DNA of 64,000 nucleotides, taken from Palsa-147 sp049279675. Its GTDB lineage: Bacteria; Acidobacteriota; Terriglobia; Acidiferrales; UBA7541. Numbering within the stretch: position 1 is the stretch's first letter; each line of letters starts with the position of its first letter. The position numbers and the translations under genes are program-made. Location of the stretch: positions 1 to 64,000 of the forward strand of contig JBAPOP010000013.1 of assembly GCA_049279675.1 (NCBI GenBank), given 5' to 3'. Below, piece after piece: positions 43,111 to 52,593 of this stretch. The notes under the pieces were generated by a model that saw only the letters and a program-made list of their open reading frames with translations, did not search any database and was not told the origin of the DNA.

Positions 43111-44637
43111 TTGACTGTGAACACAACACCAGCCGGGATACCAACAACAGAAGTCGCGGGGGAGGCGGCGCCACGCGAATCGCCGAAACGCTCGCCATCG
43201 GAGCCATGCCTCTTCGTGATCCTCGGCGCGACAGGCGACTTGATGGGCCGAAAACTTTTTCCCGCGCTGTACCGTCTCAGAAAGCGCGGACTGCTGCCCG
43301 ATCACAGCGTCGTGCTCGGAGTGGATCTTCGCACCGACCTCAACGACGACAGTTTTCGCGATCAATGCCGCGCCGAACTGATTGCGAGTGGTATTCCGGA
43401 AGCAGAGCTTCCCCCGCGCTTTACCGGCGGCAACTTGCTTTATCAGTCGCTGCCGAGCGGCAACGACTGCCACGTTCTCGCCGAGCGCATCGCAAGTATC
43501 GAGAAAGAGAAGCAACTTCCCGGCAATCGCGTGCTCTATCTGGCGCTGCCTCCTGCCGCATTTGCGCCAGCGATCACGGCGCTTGGCGAGGCCGGCCTCA
43601 ATAAGAGTCCGAAATGGACGCGCATCGTGATTGAAAAGCCATTCGGCCACGATTTCGATTCCGCCGAAGCCCTCAACGATTGCGTTCACAAGTATTTTAC
43701 GGAAGATCAGGTCTACCGGATCGATCACTATCTCGGCAAAGAAACGGTGCAGAACATTTTGGTTTTCCGTTTCGCGAATTCACTCTTTGAGCCGCTGTGG
43801 AATCGCGATCGCATCGCCAGCGTGGAAATTACAGTTGCCGAAGCTCTCGGCGTCGAGCACCGCGCGAAATATTACGAAGGCGCGGGCGCGCTCCGCGACA
43901 TGATTCAAAATCATTTGACGCAGCTCATGACGCTTACCGCGATGGAAGTTCCCTCGGCATTTGAAGCCGAGGCTATCCGGCATGAAAAAGCGAAAGTCCT
44001 GCGTTCGGTGATGCCGCTCAGTCACAGCGACGTCGTATTCGGCCAATATACCGGCGGCAAAATTGACGGACAGGATGTGCCCGCGTACGTCGACGAGCCC
44101 GGCGTCGCGAAAGATTCGAACGTCGAGACGTTTGTGGCGCTGCGGCTGTGGGTCGAGAATTGGCGCTGGCACGGCGTGCCGTTTTTCCTGCGCACCGGCA
44201 AGCGCATGGCCAGCCGCGCGAGCGAAATCGTCGTCAATTTTCGCCGCCCGCCCGTTATGATGTTCCAATCATGCGGGGAATCCGCTCTGCACGCGAATAA
44301 ACTCGTCATGACGATCCAGCCTGACGAAGGCTTCGACATTTGGTTCGAAATCAAGAAGCCCGGCGACGCCGTCGAATTACAGAACCAAAGCCTTCATTTC
44401 AGATATTCAGACGTCTTTGAACCGCTTCCAGAAGCGTATGAAACACTTCTGCTGGATGTTTTGAAAGGCGATGCCACGCTGTTTGTCCGTGACGACTGGG
44501 TGGAAGATTCCTGGCGACTTTATACGCCGCTCATTAAAAATCGCCCGCCCGTTCATCCCTATCCGGCCGGATCGTGGGGTCCGCCGGAAGCCGATCAGCT
44601 TATGGCGGGCATAACGGAAGGCTGGACAAATCCGTGA
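43111..44637 (+). CDS. zwf: Glucose-6-phosphate dehydrogenase
   Basis: 508 residues; NADP-dependent first step of the oxidative pentose-phosphate pathway. Visible: Rossmann motif LGATGDLMGRKLFPAL, the catalytic RIDHYLGKE block, EKPFGHDF, and FFLRTGKRM. Start TTG 43111 (or GTG 43117); neither has an ideal Shine-Dalgarno. It is 46 bases after gnd, and its stop overlaps pgl by 4 bases (GTGA). Length and motifs are normal. Confidence 0.94.
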   Translation: MTVNTTPAGIPTTEVAGEAAPRESPKRSPSEPCLFVILGATGDLMGRKLFPALYRLRKRGLLPDHSVVLGVDLRTDLNDDSFRDQCRAELIASGIPEAELPPRFTGGNLLYQSLPSGNDCHVLAERIASIEKEKQLPGNRVLYLALPPAAFAPAITALGEAGLNKSPKWTRIVIEKPFGHDFDSAEALNDCVHKYFTEDQVYRIDHYLGKETVQNILVFRFANSLFEPLWNRDRIASVEITVAEALGVEHRAKYYEGAGALRDMIQNHLTQLMTLTAMEVPSAFEAEAIRHEKAKVLRSVMPLSHSDVVFGQYTGGKIDGQDVPAYVDEPGVAKDSNVETFVALRLWVENWRWHGVPFFLRTGKRMASRASEIVVNFRRPPVMMFQSCGESALHANKLVMTIQPDEGFDIWFEIKKPGDAVELQNQSLHFRYSDVFEPLPEAYETLLLDVLKGDATLFVRDDWVEDSWRLYTPLIKNRPPVHPYPAGSWGPPEADQLMAGITEGWTNP

Positions 44638-45350
44638 TTCGAGAAGCTCGCGTCTTTGCCGATACCTCGCTGCTTACTCGCGCCGTAGCCGAAGAATCGC
44701 AACGCATTGCGCTCGATGCGGTTCTCGCCAAGGGACGCTGCTCGATTTGCCTCTCGGGCGGCGCGACTCCCAAGTCCCTGAATGAACTCTGGGCGCGCGA
44801 ATTCATTTCGCGAATGCCCTGGAAGCAAATCCACCTTTTCTGGGGCGATGAGCGATACGTCCCGCACGACGACGAGCGCAGCAACTACCGGATGGCGCGC
44901 GAAACGCTTCTGTCGCGCCTTTCGATTCCGCCGGGGAATATTCATCCGATGCCGACCGATCTCGAGGATCCAGGCAAAGCGGCGATCGCCTACGACAAGA
45001 TGCTGCGCGAATTCTTTGGTGAAAACCCAGAGATCGATTTGCTTTTTCTCGGCGTCGGCGTGGAAGGGCACACGGCTTCTTTGTTCCCGGATTCGCCCGC
45101 GCTCGGGGAGAAGCAACGCGCGGTTGTTGCGGTAAGCGTTCCGGCGGAGCCGCCGCAGCGACTGACGCTTACGCTTCCGATGCTGAATCGCTCGCGGAAT
45201 ATTTTCTTTCTCGCGGAAGGCGCCAAGAAGCGCGAAATCATCTCCGAGATTCGCCGCGAGCCAGAGAGCAGCACGAGCCGCTTTCCCGCGGCGCGAATTC
45301 GCACCGCGGGCCGTTTGATTTGGTTTCTCGATCAAGCCGCAGCGTGGTGA
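44634..45350 (+). CDS. pgl: 6-phosphogluconolactonase
   Basis: 238 residues; hydrolyses 6-phosphogluconolactone to 6-phosphogluconate. SIS-like fold with CLSGGATPKSL, HLFWGDERYVPHDDERSNYRMA, GVGVEGHTASLFP and RLTLTLPMLN. The GTG at 44634 overlaps the zwf stop by 4 bases and gives the family N-terminus; the longer frame from 44574 lies inside zwf. Last gene of the operon, convergent with an aminotransferase. Confidence 0.92.
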   Translation: MIREARVFADTSLLTRAVAEESQRIALDAVLAKGRCSICLSGGATPKSLNELWAREFISRMPWKQIHLFWGDERYVPHDDERSNYRMARETLLSRLSIPPGNIHPMPTDLEDPGKAAIAYDKMLREFFGENPEIDLLFLGVGVEGHTASLFPDSPALGEKQRAVVAVSVPAEPPQRLTLTLPMLNRSRNIFFLAEGAKKREIISEIRREPESSTSRFPAARIRTAGRLIWFLDQAAAW

Positions 45351-45375
45351 CGCGGGCTACTTTGCGCGCGAAGTT

Positions 45376-46539
45376 TTAGGAAGGTCCTCCAAGAGCACGC
45401 TCAACGCGCGCGCGCAATCCTCGCAAGCGCGGCACCGGTTCATTCGAAAAAGCGAATCGCACGAATCGGTCGCTCCGTTCCGATCCCCAATTTTTCATCG
45501 GGGTAGCAGCGATTTGCCCGCGCGCCATTAAACGCTTGCTCGCTTCAGCGCTCGCGATGCCGAATGGTTCGACGTCGAGAAGCACCGACCAGCCGCCACT
45601 GCACGGCATGAGCGGCAAAGATTTCAATTCTTCGCGGATAAAATCCAGCCGCGACTGCCATTCCGCTACGGCCGTACGAAAAGAAGCGTCTCCATCACGC
45701 AGCGCCGCAGCCGCCGCGCGCTGAGCGATCCCCACCTGGCACACGACATTCGAAATGCACACGAGGCCAATGTCCCGGATTGCGTCCGCCGGCCCGACGA
45801 TCCAACCCACGCGCCAGCCGATCATTCGCTGCTCTTTGGACACCGTCCCCACCGTGATCGTTCGCTCCGCCATTCCATCGAGCGATGCCGGATGAAAATG
45901 CGCCGCGCCGTCGTAGAGAATTCGCTCCATCGCGGCGTCATAAATCATCCACGCGCCGGCGGCGGTGCACGCTTTCGCAACCGCTTCCCACTCGCTGCGA
46001 TCGAGTACGGCGCCAGACGGCATCGACGGGCTCATCATCAGAAACGCGCGCGTGCGCTTCGTGACCGCGCGCCGCAGCGCGTCGAGATCCAGCCGCCACG
46101 CTCCACTCGCAGCATGGAACGGCACAAACACGGGCACGCCTCCCGCAAGCCTCACGCGATTGACGAGCCCGACGTAGATCGGATCCGTCATCACAACTTC
46201 ATCGCCCGGTTCGAGGAGCGCCAGCAAAGTGTTCAGAATTCCGTTGCAGCCTCCAGCTGAGATGATGCACTGGCGTTGCCAATCGTAGCTGACTCCGGTA
46301 AGCGCAGTGACGTGCTCGGTCGCGGCCATGCGAAGTTCGTTCGCGCCGAAGAATGGCAAATAGCTATTCGCGCTGTCCGCATCCACTTCGTCGCGCGAGA
46401 TCGCCGATGCCGCTTCAGGCGGGCGCACGTCCGTGTCGAGATTCTCGAGTCGCAGCACATCGGATGCCGCTGCGTCGGCAAGTTCTGCTGTTGCGTCCAC
46501 TCCGATGCCGACAAGATGCCGGACGCGTTCGACACTCAT
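45376..46539 (-). CDS. Class I/II aminotransferase, PLP-dependent
   Basis: 387 residues, fold-type I. PLP lysine in GTVSKEQRMIGWRVGW, the cofactor-binding Asp in MIYDAAMERI, the C-terminal Arg in DRFVRFAFS. The usual NPNNPTG segment is here SPSMPSG, which is atypical, so specificity may differ from the common aspartate/aromatic enzymes. ATG 46539 has GAGGAAC upstream; the frame extends a further 34 codons but without family features. Converges on pgl and diverges from the PilZ gene. Substrate unknown. Confidence 0.88.
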   Translation of the reverse strand: MSVERVRHLVGIGVDATAELADAAASDVLRLENLDTDVRPPEAASAISRDEVDADSANSYLPFFGANELRMAATEHVTALTGVSYDWQRQCIISAGGCNGILNTLLALLEPGDEVVMTDPIYVGLVNRVRLAGGVPVFVPFHAASGAWRLDLDALRRAVTKRTRAFLMMSPSMPSGAVLDRSEWEAVAKACTAAGAWMIYDAAMERILYDGAAHFHPASLDGMAERTITVGTVSKEQRMIGWRVGWIVGPADAIRDIGLVCISNVVCQVGIAQRAAAAALRDGDASFRTAVAEWQSRLDFIREELKSLPLMPCSGGWSVLLDVEPFGIASAEASKRLMARGQIAATPMKNWGSERSDRFVRFAFSNEPVPRLRGLRARVERALGGPS

Positions 46540-46824
46540 GCGAGTTCCTCCGCGCAAAAAATAAGAGCGAGAAGCGGCATCATTATGCAACGCAATTCGG
46601 CGCTCACATATTCGAAACGCACCGCTGATCTCGATGCGCATTCGCGATCGGTGCGCGAAAGCGGAACTTCCGTACCATTGACCGTCGCGCGCTCGCTGCC
46701 TAGCATGGAATCACGGCGCGAAATCGCGCCACGGCCGCAGTTTTGCCCCGCCGGAACTCGATCCGCTTCAGGTGGTCGCGACGAGTTTCAACCCAACTCT
46801 CAAAATTATTGGAGTCCCAAGGCT

Positions 46825-47277
46825 ATGCCCACGCCTCCATCAGCCGCAACGTCCACATCGTCCGCAGCGGCAAAAAACACAATCCCAAATGCGGTCGCGC
46901 GAACGCACGCGGCAATTCAGGGAATGCCGCAAGTGAATACGATCGCCGAAGAAAGGCGGCGCGGCCGGCGCGTTCTCCTGCGCATCCGCGCGAACGCCAT
47001 CGTCATGCTCAAGGGGAAGGAAGAAACGCTTTCCGTTATGACCCTAAGCGTAAATCCCGCGGGCGCTATGCTTGTGAGCCCAAAGAACCTTTCCGCACAG
47101 ACGCAATTTGTTCTCGAGCACGCCGCGACGAAGGAAACGATTCAATGTCGCGTCGTGTCCATGTCGAAGCAGGTGCCGGAGGGTTTCCACGTTCCGATTT
47201 CGTTCGACGTTCCTGCGCCGAACTTTTGGAAGATCGATTTTCCGCCCGAGGATTGGAAGCCTCACGACGATATGTAG
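46825..47277 (+). CDS. PilZ-domain protein
   Basis: 150 residues. After about 50 Ala/Thr/Pro-rich residues, a PilZ-like barrel is visible: ERRRGRRVLLRIRANAIV (RxxxR-type start), MTLSVNPAGAMLVSPKNL (the DxSxxG-like position is here NPAG), then QFVLEH and CRVVSMSKQVPEGFHVPISF. It may bind c-di-GMP, though the second motif is weak. ATG 46825 is chosen because the longer frame runs antisense to the aminotransferase. Single gene, convergent with the dehydratase. Confidence 0.75.
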   Translation: MPTPPSAATSTSSAAAKNTIPNAVARTHAAIQGMPQVNTIAEERRRGRRVLLRIRANAIVMLKGKEETLSVMTLSVNPAGAMLVSPKNLSAQTQFVLEHAATKETIQCRVVSMSKQVPEGFHVPISFDVPAPNFWKIDFPPEDWKPHDDM

Positions 47278-47345
47278 GCTGTCGAACGGGAATTCAGGCG
47301 CAACGAAAGTCGTGGGATCGAGGTACGCGTCGGCGCGCTGCCGAT

Positions 47346-48299
47346 TCAGGAATGAAACGGCAATTGCCCGAGATCGAGATTCCCGCCCGACAAAATGATT
47401 CCGATTTTTTTGCCGCGTGCGTCCAATTTGTTCAGAAGCGCGGGAGCCGCAGCGACGGCCGCCGAAGGCTCGATCACGATTTTCATTCGCTCCCAGACCA
47501 TCCGCATGGCTTCAACAATTTCGGCTTCACTAACCGGTACAATTTCGTCAAGGCGCTCGCGGAGAATCGAGAATGTTAGCGGGCAAAGCGTCGCCCGCAA
47601 TCCATCGGCGATCGTTTCGGACTTCGCGGCGGGTTCGAGTTCGCCGCTTTCCATCGAGCGATAGGCATCGTCCGCATTTTTCGGCTCGCATCCAATGACG
47701 CGAATCTTCGGACGCAATTCCTTCGCTGCAATCGCGGTCCCGCTCAATAAACCTCCGCCGCTTACGGGCGCGAGCAAAAAATCTAGATCTGGAGTTTGTT
47801 CAAGAATCTCGAGTGCAACCGTGCCTTGCCCCGCAATCACGCGCAGATTGTCGTACGGATGGACGAGGGTCGCGCCGGTCTTTTCCAGTACGGCCTTGGC
47901 CGTCGACTCCCGCGCTGCAAGAGTCGGCTCGCACTCCGTGATTTGCCCGCCGTAGGAGCGGACGGCAGCTTTCTTCGTTTCCGGCGCATTCGATGGCATC
48001 ACGATCCACGCCGGAATGCCGCGCATCCGGGCTGCCCGCGCGAGAGCTGCGGCGTGATTGCCGGAAGAGTGCGTCACGACGCCGTGTTTCGCCTCTTCGT
48101 CCGAAAGCGAAAGAACGGCATTCGTCGCTCCGCGAATTTTGAACGAGCCCGTTTTCTGGAAGTTTTCGCACTTGAAGAAGAGTCGCGCGCCCGCGATCTC
48201 GTTGAGCGCCGATGATGTGAGCACAAGCGTGCGATGAATCTGCGGCGCGATACGTTCGTGAGCCGCGCGAATGGTCGATAGATCGGGGCCGGCGGGCAT
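47346..48299 (-). CDS. Threonine/serine dehydratase or serine racemase-like PLP enzyme
   Basis: 317 residues, fold-type II. PLP lysine in GSFKIRGATNA, phosphate-binding SGGGLLSG, and HSSGNHAAALA. There is no C-terminal ACT regulatory domain, so it is the catabolic (short) type, or a serine racemase. ATG 48299 follows the stop of the beta-propeller gene by 2 bases; the longer frame to 48467 lies inside that gene. Being the last of a three-gene unit with a secreted propeller and an S55 peptidase is unusual for a cytoplasmic dehydratase. Confidence 0.88.
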   Translation of the reverse strand: MPAGPDLSTIRAAHERIAPQIHRTLVLTSSALNEIAGARLFFKCENFQKTGSFKIRGATNAVLSLSDEEAKHGVVTHSSGNHAAALARAARMRGIPAWIVMPSNAPETKKAAVRSYGGQITECEPTLAARESTAKAVLEKTGATLVHPYDNLRVIAGQGTVALEILEQTPDLDFLLAPVSGGGLLSGTAIAAKELRPKIRVIGCEPKNADDAYRSMESGELEPAAKSETIADGLRATLCPLTFSILRERLDEIVPVSEAEIVEAMRMVWERMKIVIEPSAAVAAAPALLNKLDARGKKIGIILSGGNLDLGQLPFHS

Positions 48300-48301
48300 C
48301 G

Positions 48302-50608
48302 TCAGCGGGTGATATCGAAAGTTATTTTCGCGGTCGCGGTATTGTCGTAGCGATTGCTCACGCGAACAGAAAACGTGTGCTCGCCAGCCGAGAGATCGTG
48401 GAGCGCCATCTCGTAGGATTCTTGCAGTGAATCCGAGAGAGAGCCCTTCGGGAAAACCACGCTCCAATCGCTGCTATCCAGGCTGTACTCGGCGCGTTCA
48501 ATCGTGCTGGCCGGATCGCGGACGTCAAACACCACCGTCGCATCTCCATGGCCGCCGCTGCCCGCCTGCGCGCGCACGTGCTCGATGGTGGGCGGCGTAT
48601 TGTCTACGTCGAAGCGATCGCTCACGCGCTCCGCGGTCAGCGCCCGGTCAGCCGGATTCGACGGAGCGTCTGACGCGACGATCTTCAGGAAGTATGCGCC
48701 ATCCGGCAGCGTCGTCGCGTCCCACGAATAATAATGCTGTTCGATCTTATCCTTCAGCAGCCGCCAGTTTTTTTCGCCTTCTCCCTGGATGTAGACGCTG
48801 AACGTCAAGTCGTCATCGTTCTCGTCGTGGGTGGACCACAGCACGCTTCGGTAGCCCTTTTGTTCGAACCCTTGCGGCGGAATTTCCACCTTGACAGGTT
48901 TCGGCAGTTCGGCAGGAGCCGGCGTGATAGGGCCAGTCGGATTGTAGCCCGGCGGGATACGGAGCTGAACTGGGACCGGAGCGCCTACACCGCCAACAGG
49001 AGACACGAAGCCTTGCACGCGAATTCCGGGACTCTGAACGATGATGCTGTCGATCACGGGCGCGACATTCTTTGGCAAATAAGCGAGATTGACCCACGAA
49101 ATAGTCGGAGCGCCTCCGCCGTCGGTCTCGCGGAAGACTACCTTCCATTGCACGAATCGAGCCGCCGGACACGACACCGTCTCTCCGCCCGCGTTCGAGT
49201 ACGGCCCCGCCCAATCGCTCCAATTTTCTCCGGGCCGCGACGTATTTCCCGATCGCACGTAGAACGCGACCTTACCGGCGGTCGCGCCGTTCTCGCCCCA
49301 CCACGTGAGCTTGCCCCACTGCGAAAAAATCTTGGCGTCGAATGCTTCGGATTCGTACGAACCGTCTTTTTCCTGCCCGGGCCCAAGCACGAACACCTTG
49401 CCGGGATTCGCCGTCGCCACGTAGACCGTGCCGCCCGCTCCGGGCGCAAACGCGGTTACCTGATCAGACGCTGCGCTCGCACTAATTGAAAAAACTCTTT
49501 GGCCTTCTAACTCAATCACGTTGCCGTGGTTGCCGGTGCCGAGAAGCAACTTCCCATTGTTTGCAAGGCTGAGCGCATACACCGCATCCTCTCGCGAACT
49601 CCACAGCGATTCCGGCGATCCATCGGGCGCAATGTGAAGAACTTCTCCTCCTCCGGTCACGGACGGGAAGAAGGGAATCGGCGCGGCGGCCGTGATGGGC
49701 ACCTGTGCTTCGATTGTCACCTGCCCCCCCGCTGATACTTGGGCTTGCGGCGGAGCTTGAACGATCACTGGAGGTGGAACGAATGGCACCGTCTTCGGCT
49801 TTTCGCCGATCGCCGCGGCGTAGATGTTTCCGTGCGCGTCGTCGAGAAGCGCCGTTACTTCCTTTTTGTCGGTCTCGTAGAGCACGAACGCGTGTCCAGC
49901 CTCCGGCGTGCCTGCGCCTTTTTTCGCCGAGACATCCACACGCAGGATCAAGCCATCAGGATCCGTCCCAACTAGCAGGTTGCCTTTGGCATCCAAAGCG
50001 AGCGATCGCGCGTGGCGCTCGTCAGTCTTGTAGAAGAGCAGGCCCTTTCCATCCGGCCCGACAGCGAACACTTCGCCTTTGTCGCCGGTTCCGACGAACA
50101 GCGTTCCGTGCGAATCCAGCGCGAGAGCCCAGATGTACTTTGTCTTCGGCTCGAAAAATACGCTCTTCTGCCCGTCGGGCGTGACTTTATAGACTTTTCC
50201 GTCGGGTGATGTGCCCACGTACAAATTATCTTTGGAGTCGAACAGGATCGTTTGCGCGGAAAGTTCTTGCGATTCGAAAACGGTCGTCGCTTTTCCGCTT
50301 TCGTCGAAACGCACGACCTTTGCATTCGATCCGCCCGCCGCAAACACGTGCCCGTGCGAATCGAGTCGCACCTGCCACAAATATGCCAGGTTGGGATCGG
50401 CGAACTGCGCAAAATGAGGAGCAGGCGCGAGCCACCCGTCGCTTCGCAGCGCCACTCCTTTCCGCGTGCCCTTCTCGAAGTCCGAGTAATCCGTCTGCCG
50501 CCAGAACCGCGTGTGCTCACCCTTCGCGGTACCCGAAAGCACCAGAATCGATCCGATGGCGCCGAGAGCCGCCAGCAAGCACACCGCGCACGTTCGTAAT
50601 CTCTTCAA
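48302..50608 (-). CDS. Secreted multi-domain beta-propeller protein with Ig-like C-terminus
   Basis: 768 residues. Signal peptide at the N-terminus (hydrophobic CLLAALGAIGSILVLSG). Residues about 50-430 hold repeated propeller blades (SHGHVFAAGGSNAKV, DSKDNLYVGTSPDGKVYKV, DSHGTLFVGTGDKGEVFAV, DAKGNLLVGTDPDGLILRV). A jelly-roll-like segment follows (about 440-530, WGKLTWWGENG) and then one or two Ig-like domains to the end (VSDRFDVDNTPPTI, GEHTFSVRVSNRYDNTATAKI). No catalytic motif recognised. TTG start at 50608 with AAGGAG 8 bases upstream fits a signal peptide; the longer frame overlaps the S55 gene. Function unknown; probably binds a ligand outside the cytoplasmic membrane. Confidence 0.8.
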   Translation of the reverse strand: MKRLRTCAVCLLAALGAIGSILVLSGTAKGEHTRFWRQTDYSDFEKGTRKGVALRSDGWLAPAPHFAQFADPNLAYLWQVRLDSHGHVFAAGGSNAKVVRFDESGKATTVFESQELSAQTILFDSKDNLYVGTSPDGKVYKVTPDGQKSVFFEPKTKYIWALALDSHGTLFVGTGDKGEVFAVGPDGKGLLFYKTDERHARSLALDAKGNLLVGTDPDGLILRVDVSAKKGAGTPEAGHAFVLYETDKKEVTALLDDAHGNIYAAAIGEKPKTVPFVPPPVIVQAPPQAQVSAGGQVTIEAQVPITAAAPIPFFPSVTGGGEVLHIAPDGSPESLWSSREDAVYALSLANNGKLLLGTGNHGNVIELEGQRVFSISASAASDQVTAFAPGAGGTVYVATANPGKVFVLGPGQEKDGSYESEAFDAKIFSQWGKLTWWGENGATAGKVAFYVRSGNTSRPGENWSDWAGPYSNAGGETVSCPAARFVQWKVVFRETDGGGAPTISWVNLAYLPKNVAPVIDSIIVQSPGIRVQGFVSPVGGVGAPVPVQLRIPPGYNPTGPITPAPAELPKPVKVEIPPQGFEQKGYRSVLWSTHDENDDDLTFSVYIQGEGEKNWRLLKDKIEQHYYSWDATTLPDGAYFLKIVASDAPSNPADRALTAERVSDRFDVDNTPPTIEHVRAQAGSGGHGDATVVFDVRDPASTIERAEYSLDSSDWSVVFPKGSLSDSLQESYEMALHDLSAGEHTFSVRVSNRYDNTATAKITFDITR

Positions 50609-50634
50609 ACTCGCGACTCCTTCTTGTGAGGAAC

Positions 50635-52455
50635 TCACTTCACTGTGATGGTAAGCGCCCGCTGGCCCGCGATCACTTGATTCATGGGCAGGGACCATTC
50701 GCCTGCCGCTGACTGGCTCAAAAGCCGCGCGGCGCCCGGGTTGCGGCGCTGATCCATGATATTGATTTCCGAAAGCGGCACGTTGGGAAGCTCTTTGTCT
50801 TCGACGAGCAGAGTTGGCGTCGCTTGCAGCAGCGCGGCATACAGGCGGTCGTTGCGCCTCTCGCGATTCATCACGGCCACCAGCTCATCGAGGCCTGCCA
50901 ACTGAGATGGCGCGCCGAAAGGTTGCGTCATCCGGTTGAGCGTTTCGCCATCGGAGACCAGCAATTCCATCGGTCCCCGCGCGGACTGAATCGGAATCGT
51001 AATCGGAATCTCCTGAATGAAAGGAGAGCCGCGATAGGGCCGCAAAAGAACCTTCACGCCGACGGTTTCGCCGGGCTCGACTTCGCTTTTCTCGCTCCAC
51101 GCACTTTCAATCGTCGCGGACCTGTGCGCCGGAAGGCTCGTGACGCGAAGTGAAACCTTGTCGATTTTTGCCGGCTCGTAAGGATTCGCATAAATTTGGC
51201 TGAAAGTCCGCAGCACCGCGAATGCAATCTGCAGTCCACCAGGGGCCCCGCCTTCCTGCGGCGCGTAGAAATCCTCAAGCTTCACGGACCCGTGGTCTTT
51301 CACATCGATCGACCCGCTCAGTTGTAGCGTCGTGCCTTCGGTGTATGCCGTGTTTCCCGAAATTCCATTCAACGCCGAGACGGCGACGAGCAGCGGCGTG
51401 AGCTGCTTGATTTCCGCAACATCGAAGTGAAAGTGCTTTTCCTCTTGCGGCGTCGTGATCGTCACATCCATCGGAATCATGTGCGGCCCCGGGCCCAACT
51501 TCCCCATTACCGCCGTCGTTCGATCCTCTGTCAGCGTCCCGATCACGCTCCCGCTGCTCATGATTTTCGTGGATTCCATCGCGGAATTCAGCGTCATCAC
51601 CACATGCCCGCGCGTCAGCGGCATCGAGACGTCGCCGAAGCTGAATAGCGGATGTCCGCACGCGAACACCCGGTCACCCACGATCGCTGTTACCGTGCAT
51701 CCCGCGTCGAACGAGAGATCGCCGCCGATCAATTCCATTCCTACCATGTCGCCGGGTTTGAGCTTCGCGTCTTCGGGCGAAGGAGCGGCGGTGCCGCCCA
51801 CCATCGCGGTCAATCCGAGCGCGCGAAACTGGCTTCCGAATTGTGCGATTGTCTCCGGATACACACCGGTCATGATGAGCGGAGTTTTGATCGGAACGAG
51901 ATAGCTGCCGGAATTAACCGAGGCGCTTCGCGCAAGTTCCGGCGGGAGCGGAATCTGGAACGTGGGCGATCCAGCCACCATCGTCGCCCACGAGGTCGCA
52001 TCCGTGGAAGACTCAAGCGGAACTGCTGCCGATTTCGGCGCGCCGTCAGCCGGAAGCGCGTTGTTGATGTCGAGCATGTTCGCAATCGGCGTCACTCCAC
52101 CAATCGCTTCCTTCGTGAACATTCCGAGCTTCAGCGAAAGCGCGCCCACCAACTTGCCATCGATATAGACAGGGCTGCCGCTCATGCCCGCGACAACACC
52201 GGAGTGTTCCGGCTTGTCGCCCAATAATTGAACGAGAATCACATCGAGCTTCGGGCCGAGTGCGTTGCGAAGCACGCCGATAACGACTAAGTCCATCGGC
52301 TCGACAGTATCGCCGCTGAAAATTGTGTACGCGATGCCTTTCATTCCAGGCTGAATCTGATCGATCGGCATGGTTCTATCGTCTGCAGCGGGCAGGGATG
52401 CGGAAGCAGTCAGGAGCAGAAGTGCGGTCAGGGCTAGGGCGAGACGTTTTCGCAT
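50635..52455 (-). CDS. Exported SpoIVB-type (S55) peptidase-like protein
   Basis: 606 residues. Signal peptide about 1-22. The S55 signature is VAGMSGSPVYIDGKLVGALS (Ser92), followed by GGVTPIANML. A later DRVFACGHPLFSFGDVSMP (H268) matches the GHP segment of this family. In Bacillus SpoIVB the His precedes the Ser; here the order is Ser then His, so the domain looks circularly permuted. The C-terminal 270 residues are beta-rich with no recognised domain. ATG 52455 is chosen for its signal peptide; the longer frame overlaps aroA's promoter region. 26 bases before the propeller gene. Role outside sporulation unknown. Confidence 0.8.
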   Translation of the reverse strand: MRKRLALALTALLLLTASASLPAADDRTMPIDQIQPGMKGIAYTIFSGDTVEPMDLVVIGVLRNALGPKLDVILVQLLGDKPEHSGVVAGMSGSPVYIDGKLVGALSLKLGMFTKEAIGGVTPIANMLDINNALPADGAPKSAAVPLESSTDATSWATMVAGSPTFQIPLPPELARSASVNSGSYLVPIKTPLIMTGVYPETIAQFGSQFRALGLTAMVGGTAAPSPEDAKLKPGDMVGMELIGGDLSFDAGCTVTAIVGDRVFACGHPLFSFGDVSMPLTRGHVVMTLNSAMESTKIMSSGSVIGTLTEDRTTAVMGKLGPGPHMIPMDVTITTPQEEKHFHFDVAEIKQLTPLLVAVSALNGISGNTAYTEGTTLQLSGSIDVKDHGSVKLEDFYAPQEGGAPGGLQIAFAVLRTFSQIYANPYEPAKIDKVSLRVTSLPAHRSATIESAWSEKSEVEPGETVGVKVLLRPYRGSPFIQEIPITIPIQSARGPMELLVSDGETLNRMTQPFGAPSQLAGLDELVAVMNRERRNDRLYAALLQATPTLLVEDKELPNVPLSEINIMDQRRNPGAARLLSQSAAGEWSLPMNQVIAGQRALTITVK

Positions 52456-52558
52456 AAATTTTGATGATACCCGTGCTACCGAAGCGGCGCAAACCATCGT
52501 TTCAGCGGAGTTAGATGCCGGATACCCGTGTGGCGTTCCTTCAACCCATCGCGACGAA

Positions 52559-52586
52559 TTGGAGTTCCGCGCCAACCTGATAGAAT
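52559..52586 (+). promoter_or_regulatory. Candidate promoter of aroA (leaderless start)
   Basis: TTGGAG (52559-52564), 16 bases, TAGAAT (52581-52586), then 7 bases to the aroA GTG at 52594. Transcription would start on or beside the start codon. Confidence 0.5.
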
Positions 52587-52593
52587 TCCGTTT

